Part shown: in pieces, positions 15,374 through 21,480 of the stretch | Layout: every line of letters begins with the position of its first letter | Position numbering within the stretch: position 1 is the stretch's first letter | Source of the DNA: CAZGLK01 sp964526375 | GTDB lineage: Bacteria; Patescibacteriota; Minisyncoccia; JACQLN01 | Assembly: GCA_964526375.1 (NCBI GenBank) | Contig: CAZGLK010000004.1 | Span: 1-33,827, forward strand | DNA: 33,827 nt | Direction: 5' to 3' | Position numbers and translations under genes: made by a program | The notes under the pieces: generated by a model | Told to the model about the DNA's origin: nothing | What the model saw: the letters and a program-made list of their open reading frames with translations, nothing else | Databases searched by the model: none

Positions 15374-15575
15374 GTTTCATAGTCTAGACTATGAGCTGGT
15401 TTCAAACCTCATTTCTGCTGCAATTTCATCTTTTCGGCTGCGACTTCGTCAGGCTTCGCAAAAAGGCTTTCGCCGTAATTCTATTACGGCTCAATCCTTT
15501 TTACTCGCCTTCCTAGTCTCGCCTGAAAAACTGAAATTTCGCGACGAAAGAGTTTTGAAACCAGCTCTATGAAAC
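15374..15575. repeat. ~200-bp near-perfect palindrome (MITE-like)
   Basis: Terminal arms gtttcatag..agctggtttcaaa (15374-15406) and ttttgaaaccagctctatgaaac (15553-15575) are inverse complements apart from an 11-nt insertion in the left arm, which creates the perfect palindrome catagtctagactatg (15378-15393). The imperfect complementarity continues inward to the central hairpin gccgtaat-tct-attacggc. No coding capacity. The right end overlaps the last codons of tpiA. Confidence 0.8.
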
Positions 15576-16358
15576 CGAGGTAGCGGTATTAATGATCTGG
15601 CTAAACTCCTCCGCTTTTAATGAGGCCCCGCCTACCAAAGCGCCGTCTATGTTGGGTTGAGCTAAAAAGCCGGCGGCGTTGGCGGTGTTGACCGAACCGC
15701 CGTAGAGAAATCGGATGTTTTTTGATTCTTGGCCGAACATTTTATAGGCTTGATTTTTCAGACGGCCGATTATTTGATTGGATCGCATTGGGTCATCAGC
15801 CACCGCCCCGGGGTTGGTGCTAATGGCCCAAACCGGCTCATAGGCGACAATAAGATCTTGGAGCTTGGATCTTGGAGCTTGCCTGCCCGCCGAAGCCTTG
15901 GCGGAGGCAGGGAGCTTGGCGCCAGAAATACTATTTTTGAAACTAGAAATAACTACTTCCTCATCATCATCTCGCTGAAGCTCGCCCACGGCTACAATCA
16001 CTTTAAAGCCCTGCCCCAAAGCCGAAAGGACTTTTGTATTAACCGTCTCATCGGTCTCACCAAACAAGCGCCGACGCTCGGAATGCCCCACTAAAACCCA
16101 ATTAACTCCGATGTCCTTCAGCATGGGCAAAGAAATCTCACCGGTGTAGGCGCCTTCCTGCTCCCAAAAAACATCCTGCGCGCCCCATTGTACCTGGCGA
16201 AATTTTTTAACTAACTCTTCCAAAAACACAAAAGGCGGCAGTAAAACCATCTGCTCGTACAGCTCCGATTTGGTTGACACGGAAACCGCCGACACCAAAG
16301 CCACGGCTTCGTTCAAAGTAGCTGGGTTTAGTTTCCAGTTGCCGACAATTAATTTCAA
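15567..16358 (-). CDS. tpiA: Triosephosphate isomerase
   Basis: Interconverts dihydroxyacetone phosphate and glyceraldehyde 3-phosphate in the cytosol. Active-site residues are in place: Asn/Lys in GNWKLNP (near the N-terminus), His in LVGHSERR, Glu in AYEPVWAI, and the phosphate-binding YGGSVN and DGALVGGASL motifs. 263 residues is slightly long. The excess includes a segment around KLPASAKASAGRQ that is encoded by a palindrome of the kind common in CPR spacers. The C-terminal end runs into the arm of the 200-bp palindrome. It begins at ATT-rich sequence; the ATG at 16358 gives the correct N-terminus. galT lies upstream, separated by 67 nt of aattactt-type repeats. Confidence 0.95.
   Translation of the reverse strand: MKLIVGNWKLNPATLNEAVALVSAVSVSTKSELYEQMVLLPPFVFLEELVKKFRQVQWGAQDVFWEQEGAYTGEISLPMLKDIGVNWVLVGHSERRRLFGETDETVNTKVLSALGQGFKVIVAVGELQRDDDEEVVISSFKNSISGAKLPASAKASAGRQAPRSKLQDLIVAYEPVWAISTNPGAVADDPMRSNQIIGRLKNQAYKMFGQESKNIRFLYGGSVNTANAAGFLAQPNIDGALVGGASLKAEEFSQIINTATSVS
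15882..15911. repeat. Palindromic spacer-type repeat read in frame in tpiA
   Basis: cctgcccgcc-gaagccttgg-cggaggcagg: arms CCTGCC/GGCAGG with inner complementarity. It encodes the PASAKASAGRQ-type peptide, which I recognise as a recurring translated repeat in CPR proteins. It is flanked by direct repeats of gatcttggagctt. It lies on a surface loop before the YEPVWAI strand. Confidence 0.75.
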
Positions 16359-16425
16359 TATCTGGTAATTAAGTAACTAAGTAATTGAGTAATTTAACGA
16401 CTGCAATTACTGAATTACCTGATTA

Positions 16426-17442
16426 CTAAATTACTTTTATACTTCTTAAGTGTTTCGCGGCCTCATCGGGATCAATATCAATTACATCACCACCCGTGCC
16501 AAGCTCAAACCCGCCCCAAGTGGCAATACGGGGGTTAATTTCAATATGCCAGTGATAAAAATCGTAGGGTTGATTCAGCGAAACCGGCGCGGTGTGAATA
16601 AAAAAATTATAAGCCACGTCGTTTAAACCGTGGTAGATTTTAGCCAAAGATACTTTTAAGGCCTCGGCCAGGTCGCGCCGATCTTCGGGGTCAATTTCCT
16701 CGAAATGAGCGGAGTGTTCTTTAGGAAAAATCCTGATCTCAAAAGAAAATCTGGGCGCGTAAGGTACCAGCGCCACCATAGAATCATTTTCAAAAATAAG
16801 GCGCTTTTTCTCTTTTAGTTCCCAAGCAATAATATCGCAGTGCACGCAACGGCCCCGTTCGGTTTGATAACGTTGGGAACCGGCCAGACTGCGGCGAATA
16901 TCCGCCGGCACAAACGGGGCCGCCAAAATTTGCGAATGGGGATGTGAAACCGAGGCCCCGGCTTCGCGACCGTGATTATGAATGATCAAAATGTAATCGG
17001 CGCACTCCGCTTTTTTTAAGGCTTGAAATCTCTCCTGATAGGCTCTTATGACCAATTCCACCTCGGCCGGGTTCAGCCGGGCTAAAGTCTTTGTGTGATC
17101 GCGCAACACCACCACCTCATGGTAGCCCGAGGCCGGAACCTGAAACAAATAGGGACCATACTGGCGCGGCGCTAAAACACATTCATCCCCCGAAACTATG
17201 GGAAATTTATTTTTTATTACCTGGACAGACCAATCGCTGCCGTTTTTTCCGTACATCAACAGCGGCTCGCCGTTGCCATGCGCTTGCGGGTCTTCAAAAG
17301 GGCAAGTCTCAATCGGGGTCTCGTAACGGTTGTGCTGGAGCAACTTAAAGCTCTCGGGCCTTTTGGCCCGGGCCGTGGAAATAATCACCCAATCGCCGCT
17401 AATAGGGTCTTGACGAAGTTCGGATAATTCCTTAGTTTTCAT
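16426..17442 (-). CDS. galT: Galactose-1-phosphate uridylyltransferase family protein
   Basis: HIT-superfamily nucleotidyltransferase. The Leloir enzyme moves UMP between UDP-glucose and galactose 1-phosphate; some relatives act on other sugar phosphates. LRQDPISGDWVIIS is the family start. HNHGREAGASVSHPHSQI contains the nucleophile His in HPHSQ. A zinc-type CVHCDI motif and the C-terminal DFYHWHIEINPR are present. I start at ATG 17442 (MKTKELSEL, 338 residues). A frame extension to 17478 would add RTYKSYKTYK, which is translated spacer repeat (tataagtcctataag) and would overlap the upstream glycosyltransferase gene. It sits between tpiA and a glycosyltransferase, suggesting a role in nucleotide-sugar supply for surface glycans. 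Confidence 0.9.
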   Translation of the reverse strand: MKTKELSELRQDPISGDWVIISTARAKRPESFKLLQHNRYETPIETCPFEDPQAHGNGEPLLMYGKNGSDWSVQVIKNKFPIVSGDECVLAPRQYGPYLFQVPASGYHEVVVLRDHTKTLARLNPAEVELVIRAYQERFQALKKAECADYILIIHNHGREAGASVSHPHSQILAAPFVPADIRRSLAGSQRYQTERGRCVHCDIIAWELKEKKRLIFENDSMVALVPYAPRFSFEIRIFPKEHSAHFEEIDPEDRRDLAEALKVSLAKIYHGLNDVAYNFFIHTAPVSLNQPYDFYHWHIEINPRIATWGGFELGTGGDVIDIDPDEAAKHLRSIKVI

Positions 17443-17470
17443 TTTATAGGTCTTATAGGACTTATAAGTC

Positions 17471-18205
17471 CTATTCATATTTCCCTATCCACAAATTCCA
17501 CCTCACCCTAAAAGTCTCCAAAAGCGCGCCGATGTAACCGGACAGCTTTACATGGCTACTGGGATCGTTCCGCCAGTAAATAGGAATGATGCCGATTTTA
17601 TAATTAAAGCGCCTGGCCAAGGCCAGGGTCTCAACATCAAAACCCCAGCGGTCAACCACGGCTCTGGAAAAAATTTTTTGAGCCGCATCGGCCGAAAAAC
17701 CCTTAAAGCCGGCTTGAGTATCCCAGATACCCGGCAGCACCACGGCCTGTATGACCAGATTGCCCATATCACCCAGCAATCTTTTGAAACCGGACTGGGG
17801 CACGGCTTGGGTAGCGCCGGCAATGTCTTTGCCGTCACGCGAGCCGATTACCACATCAAAGCCCTCCTTAAACTTGGCCAGCATCTTTTCCAAATGGGCT
17901 ATGTCAGTGGAATTGTCGGCGTCGCTAAAAACGCGATACTCGCCTTTGGCCTCAAGCATTCCTTGGCGCACCACAAAACCTTTGCCGTGGTTTTCTTTAT
18001 TCTCTAAAACCCGTAATTGAGACCATTCTTGCGCCGCTTCTTTGGCAATCGCGGCCGTGCTGTCCCGCGCGCCATCTATCACCACCAAGATTTCGCAGCT
18101 GTATGATTGCGAATCTAAATACTCTTTGACGCGCGCCAGAGTCTTGGCAATGCGCCCTTCTTCGTTATAAGCCGGAATAATTATGGAAACAAACGGATCA
18201 TCCAT
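17471..18205 (-). CDS. Family 2 glycosyltransferase, dolichyl-phosphate glucosyltransferase-like
   Basis: GT-A fold enzyme probably moving a sugar from a nucleotide donor to a polyprenyl phosphate. SIIIPAYNEEGRIAKTL is the GT2 start. EILVVIDGARDST contains the first nucleotide-binding Asp, FSDADNSTDIAHL is the DxD metal motif, and VIGSRDGKD, RWGFDVETLALARR and PIYWRNDPSSHVK match the ALG5/DPM1-like branch. 244 residues with no C-terminal membrane segments. ATG at 18205. galT follows 28 nt downstream on the same strand, consistent with a small glycan precursor operon. Confidence 0.88.
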   Translation of the reverse strand: MDDPFVSIIIPAYNEEGRIAKTLARVKEYLDSQSYSCEILVVIDGARDSTAAIAKEAAQEWSQLRVLENKENHGKGFVVRQGMLEAKGEYRVFSDADNSTDIAHLEKMLAKFKEGFDVVIGSRDGKDIAGATQAVPQSGFKRLLGDMGNLVIQAVVLPGIWDTQAGFKGFSADAAQKIFSRAVVDRWGFDVETLALARRFNYKIGIIPIYWRNDPSSHVKLSGYIGALLETFRVRWNLWIGKYE

Positions 18206-18243
18206 ATTTTTAGTATAACATTTTCAATCAATAATTTTAACAC

Positions 18244-18275
18244 AAAAAAGGCCCCCGAAACCAGTTCGGGGGCTG
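18244..18275 (-). terminator. Intrinsic terminator of the zinc-ribbon small operon
   Basis: Minus strand gcccccgaac-tggt-ttcgggggc followed by cttttttgtg. Strong GC-rich stem and T-tract. Confidence 0.92.
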
Positions 18276-18288
18276 AAGGGATTGAGGA

Positions 18289-18525
18289 TTAACCATACGA
18301 AGACAACTCCAACTGCTCTTGGTCTGGCACGTCTTCGGGTTCAAGAGCCACAGAGAGTGTGCACGGATCAGAGAACTTCTGCGGATCTCGAAACACAACC
18401 GAGCAGCCTCGACAGATGAATAATCTTGGCTCTGCATCTGCCCAGTGGCTACTGGTATAAAGATGAGCCCTGACCGAAAAGAACTCCCGGCTGCCGCATA
18501 GGCGGCACATGAAATCAACAGCCAT
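18289..18525 (-). CDS. Small zinc-ribbon-like protein, unknown
   Basis: 78 residues. Two CxxC pairs (CRLC near residue 7 and CRGC about 30 residues later) suggest one structural zinc site; the C-terminus is acidic (EPEDVPDQEQLEL). The start is fixed by the ribosome-binding site AGAGGAGG 6 nt before ATG 18525; a longer open frame upstream overlaps the preceding gene in another frame. The ATG lies within the end of the upstream small gene (overlap 11 nt), indicating translational coupling. No family recognised. Confidence 0.75.
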   Translation of the reverse strand: MAVDFMCRLCGSREFFSVRAHLYTSSHWADAEPRLFICRGCSVVFRDPQKFSDPCTLSVALEPEDVPDQEQLELSSYG

Positions 18526-18685
18526 AAACTTCCTCCTCTTTGAGGTTTGAAAAGAACCGGCCGGATTTACGATAGAAAGCCTTGAGCACAACAAGACTTC
18601 CTATAAGCAGGACCAGCATTCCTGCAAAGAATCCATAGCTAAAACTCCCCCAATCGGCGGGAACTACGCTGTCGCGAAGGATCAT
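18515..18685 (-). CDS. Small single-pass membrane protein, unknown
   Basis: 56 residues with one transmembrane helix (YGFFAGMLVLLIGSLVVLKAF, about 17-37), then a basic segment (YRKSGRFF). AAAGGAGG precedes ATG 18685 by 6 nt. A textbook promoter lies 65 nt upstream. It is overlapped at its stop by the zinc-ribbon gene. The helix type is N-out/C-in by the positive-inside rule. No family recognised. Confidence 0.7.
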   Translation of the reverse strand: MILRDSVVPADWGSFSYGFFAGMLVLLIGSLVVLKAFYRKSGRFFSNLKEEEVYGC

Positions 18686-18749
18686 AAACAACCTCCTTTA
18701 TATTTGTTGATTAAAGAACCAAGGAACAACTTCACTTAAAATCAATTCC

Positions 18750-18778
18750 AGTATAATCGCGCAGCTTGTTTTGGTCAA
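18750..18778 (-). promoter_or_regulatory. Sigma70-type promoter of the zinc-ribbon operon
   Basis: Minus strand TTGACC (18773-18778), 17-nt spacer, TATACT (18750-18755). It begins immediately after the ruvX stop codon. Confidence 0.88.
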
Positions 18779-18781
18779 ATG

Positions 18782-19162
18782 TCAGTCGGGCCTGTTTTTA
18801 TCCAAAAAACTTTGCAGAATAACAGCCGCGGCGCTTTCGTCCGGTTTTTGGGGCGATGACTCCCGTGCCATTTTAGAACTAAAAATCTCATTTTCCAAAA
18901 CCACAGGTTGGCCGATAACACTTTGAAGTTTGGATGCAAAAGCCCGGATCTTGCCGGCAAAACTGTTCTCCTGACCATCAAAACTAACCGGCAGGCCGAT
19001 GACTATCCGGCCGATCGATTCTTTCAATACAATTTCGGCCAAACGGTCAAAAACAGCTTCGTCATTGACAATTGTAGCAAAAGGCGTGGCGATTTTTAAT
19101 TCGCCATCTGCCTTGGCCAACCCAATTCTCTTTTCCCCATAATCAACTCCCAAATAATTCAT
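18782..19162 (-). CDS. ruvX: RuvX/YqgF family Holliday-junction resolvase-like nuclease
   Basis: RNase H-fold protein of the YqgF family, implicated in 16S rRNA 5' maturation and possibly Holliday junction resolution. YLGVDYGEKRIGLA is the family start with catalytic Asp. IVIGLPVSFDGQ is the conserved central strand/loop, and the C-terminal DESAAAVILQSFL holds the last acidic residue. 126 residues is slightly short but complete. ATG at 19162; TGA stop. An ACGATCGT palindrome lies in the 5' spacer, 25 nt upstream of the start. Confidence 0.93.
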   Translation of the reverse strand: MNYLGVDYGEKRIGLAKADGELKIATPFATIVNDEAVFDRLAEIVLKESIGRIVIGLPVSFDGQENSFAGKIRAFASKLQSVIGQPVVLENEIFSSKMARESSPQKPDESAAAVILQSFLDKNRPD

Positions 19163-19186
19163 TGCTTTTTATTCTGGCCAATTCTC

Positions 19187-19230
19187 AAATCATATCATTA
19201 AGAAACGATCGTATGCTAATGATAGGATTT
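19187..19230. repeat. ACGATCGT-centred symmetric repeat, copy 5
   Basis: aaatcatatcatta, agaa, core ACGATCGT (19205-19212), atgc, taatgataggattt. It lies between the YdjM-like gene's 3' end and the ruvX start. Confidence 0.88.
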
Positions 19231-19253
19231 TTGTGAGCCTTTCGCTACTATAC

Positions 19254-19811
19254 TTAGAAGTATGATAGTAACATCAATACCGATGCCGCAAAGACTAGAA
19301 GCTCCACCACAAAAACCGGGGATGGACGCAGGTAGATATGTTTGAACCAATCCGGGTCGCCGTGTCGTTCGACCGCTTCCCGCCACTCCTCGGGTGCCCA
19401 AGAAACAATAAAATTCGCTGATTGCCGGCCGTCCTTTCCGGCAAAAAACTTATATCGATTTTGCGAAAACGGCCAGAGCCACTTTATGCCCCAACCTGTA
19501 CCAACACTGTCGTGAAGAAAATGCGCCAGCACAGCCGCACCCAAAAAAGTCGCCCAGACAGCTCCCCAAATAATCCAAACCAAAACCACAACCGGCACAT
19601 ACAGCAATGGGTAATGAGTGATAGTTCTATGAACCCCTTGAGTCCGGCCGCCCAGCTTGCCCCGCCTCTGCCACAACTCCACAAAAACATCCGTGTCGGG
19701 CAGTAAAGCAAACGCTATACCGGCCAACACAAACCCGCCGGTTAACTCAACACCCAACCACCTGCCAAAAATCATTGAGAGAATAATACCAACTCCAATA
19801 TCCAAAAACAT
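19254..19811 (-). CDS. YdjM-like membrane metal-dependent hydrolase family protein
   Basis: 185-residue membrane protein. LLPDTDVFVELW, GVHRTITHYPLLY and AHFLHDSVGTGWGIKWLWPF reproduce the His/Asp pattern (LPDxD, HR-x-TH, H-x-x-HD) of the YdjM/LexA-regulated membrane hydrolase family, with four to five hydrophobic segments including the C-terminal VFVVELLVFAASVLMLLSYF. Biochemical function is not firmly known. I start at ATG 19811; TTG 19820 would add three residues. Preceded by a long palindrome cluster, so it is probably its own transcription unit. Confidence 0.8.
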   Translation of the reverse strand: MFLDIGVGIILSMIFGRWLGVELTGGFVLAGIAFALLPDTDVFVELWQRRGKLGGRTQGVHRTITHYPLLYVPVVVLVWIIWGAVWATFLGAAVLAHFLHDSVGTGWGIKWLWPFSQNRYKFFAGKDGRQSANFIVSWAPEEWREAVERHGDPDWFKHIYLRPSPVFVVELLVFAASVLMLLSYF

Positions 19812-19847
19812 AGTATGCAAATAGCCTTAACGAATAGGCACGCACGA

Positions 19848-20030
19848 GTGAAGATGCCCCGCCCCAAGGGGCGGGGCATCTTCACTCCGAGAACCCCTCG
19901 GTTCTCGGCGCTCGTCCGCTTGGGGCGGACTCGCTGCTTTCCGCTACGGGGAAACTCCCGTTTCCCCGACCCCCTTCCCCTTTTTCCCCGCATTCACCCC
20001 CGCCGCCAGCGGCGGGGTATTCTGCGGGTA
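19848..20030. repeat. Tandem cluster of spacer palindromes
   Basis: gtgaagatgccccgcccc-aa and its exact inverse (19848-19885, 18-bp arms), ccgagaac/gttctcgg (19887-19908), a gtccgc-ttgg-ggcggac hairpin (about 19914-19931), ggggaaac-tccc-gtttcccc (about 19947-19966) and cccgccgccagcggcgggg (about 19998-20018). No gene is supported in 19812-20044. The last palindrome could serve as map's terminator on the minus strand but lacks a clean T-tract. Confidence 0.75.
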
Positions 20031-20044
20031 AAAATAAATTAACC

Positions 20045-20809
20045 CTACATTCGCGTTAGCACCGAGACTCCATCTTTAGTTACGGCCACAGTGTGCTCAA
20101 AATGCGCCGCTAGACTTTTGTCTTTGGTCTGATAGACAAAGCCGTCCAAGCCCACTTCTACCTCCGGCCGGCCGGCGGCCACCATCGGCTCCACCGCAAT
20201 CACCATGCCCTCGGCCAGCCTCGGTCCTTCCCCACTCCGGCCAAAGTTGGGCAGATGCGGATCTTCCTGCAGCGCCCGTCCAATGCCGTGACCAGTAAGA
20301 TCTCGCACCACCGAAAAGCCGGCCGACTCCGCATATTCTTTAATCTCGTGGGCGATACTGCCCCAGTCAACACCGGCTTTTATTCTGCCGACGGCCATGT
20401 CCAAAGCTCCTTGGGTAACAAAAATAAGCCGCTTGGCCTCATCAGAGATTTTGCCAATGCCAATCGTCGTGGCTCCATCGGTGTGAAAACCACCATAATA
20501 AACGCCCAGATCCAAACTAACGATGTCGCCCTGTTTTAGCATCCTGTCATCCGGCACAGCGTGAACAACCTCATGATTTAACGAAATACACAAACTAGCC
20601 GGATAGGCCCTGGCAGACCCGGCCGGACGATAACCCTTAAAAGACGGCCTGCCGTTGTAGCCCAGAATCAGCTTCTCGGCCAAACTATCCAACGACTTCA
20701 AACTAACACCCGCCTGCGCCTCTTGAGCCACCTCGTCTAAAACACGCGCCAGGATTTGGCCACCCTGGCGCATAATTTTGATCTCATCCGGTGTTTTGTA
20801 TGTGATCAT
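20045..20809 (-). CDS. map: Methionine aminopeptidase, type I
   Basis: Removes the initiator Met from nascent proteins. The five metal ligands can be placed: Asp in SLDLGVYY, Asp in FHTDGATT, His in GHGIGRALQEDPH, Glu in VIAVEPMV and Glu near the C-terminus before HTVAVT (HFEHTV). The substrate His in ISLNHEVVHAVP is present. 254 residues, no N-terminal zinc-finger extension. ATG 20809. It lies 8 nt after adk, so the two are one operon; in many bacteria adk and map sit behind secY in the ribosomal protein cluster, which is not seen here. Confidence 0.96.
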   Translation of the reverse strand: MITYKTPDEIKIMRQGGQILARVLDEVAQEAQAGVSLKSLDSLAEKLILGYNGRPSFKGYRPAGSARAYPASLCISLNHEVVHAVPDDRMLKQGDIVSLDLGVYYGGFHTDGATTIGIGKISDEAKRLIFVTQGALDMAVGRIKAGVDWGSIAHEIKEYAESAGFSVVRDLTGHGIGRALQEDPHLPNFGRSGEGPRLAEGMVIAVEPMVAAGRPEVEVGLDGFVYQTKDKSLAAHFEHTVAVTKDGVSVLTRM

Positions 20810-20817
20810 AACCGTTG

Positions 20818-21387
20818 CTAAATGTTTAGCTCTTTCTTGATTCTGGCAAAAACCTCCTCCACCGTGCCCAAACCGTCTACTCTAACCAGCCGACCGGTAT
20901 CGCGGTAATAATCAATCGCCGGCGCTACACTGCTCTCAAACCAAGCCAATCTGTTCTTGATTGTTTCTTCGGTATCATCGGAGCGCTTTCGCCTAAGCAG
21001 GCGCGCCAGAGCTTCTTCTGGGGTGATATCAATCAAAACGGCTCTGATGTCCGTCCAACCCAGCCATTCCAAAGTTTTATCCATTTCTTTAGCTTCATCC
21101 AACCGCCGGGGCGTGCCGTCAAAAATTATGTTCTCGCCGCCGCGCAGATTGCTCAACAATTCACTCTGCCACAAAAAAGCCGCCAACCACTCCGGCGGCA
21201 AGCCGCCTTCGTCCATAACCTGCTTAACTTTGCGCCCGGCCACATTGTTCCGGCGGGCCAGTTGTCTAAACAAGTCCCCGGTGTAAACATACAAACACGG
21301 CTCCAGTTTCTGACGCAAAAACTCGCCCTGGGTACCCTTACCCGAGCCCGATCGCCCTAATAAAATGATTACTCTGGGTGAGAACAT
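20818..21387 (-). CDS. adk: Adenylate kinase (short, lid-less form)
   Basis: Converts ATP and AMP to two ADP. The P-loop GRSGSGKGTQ is at residues 11-20; YVYTGDLFRQ, the AMP-binding DGTPRRLDEA and LLRRKRSDDTEETIKNRL follow. The LID is short with no zinc cysteines. 189 residues. Upstream spacer 21388-21480 is shared with the divergent helicase gene; a minus-strand TACAAT could be the -10, without a convincing -35. Confidence 0.94.
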   Translation of the reverse strand: MFSPRVIILLGRSGSGKGTQGEFLRQKLEPCLYVYTGDLFRQLARRNNVAGRKVKQVMDEGGLPPEWLAAFLWQSELLSNLRGGENIIFDGTPRRLDEAKEMDKTLEWLGWTDIRAVLIDITPEEALARLLRRKRSDDTEETIKNRLAWFESSVAPAIDYYRDTGRLVRVDGLGTVEEVFARIKKELNI

Positions 21388-21480
21388 GATGATTTTATTG
21401 TAACAAAACCATTCCTCAATTGAAACCGACGCCCAGAGATGCTTAAATGACTCTAACTTACAACCCCATTAACATAGCTT

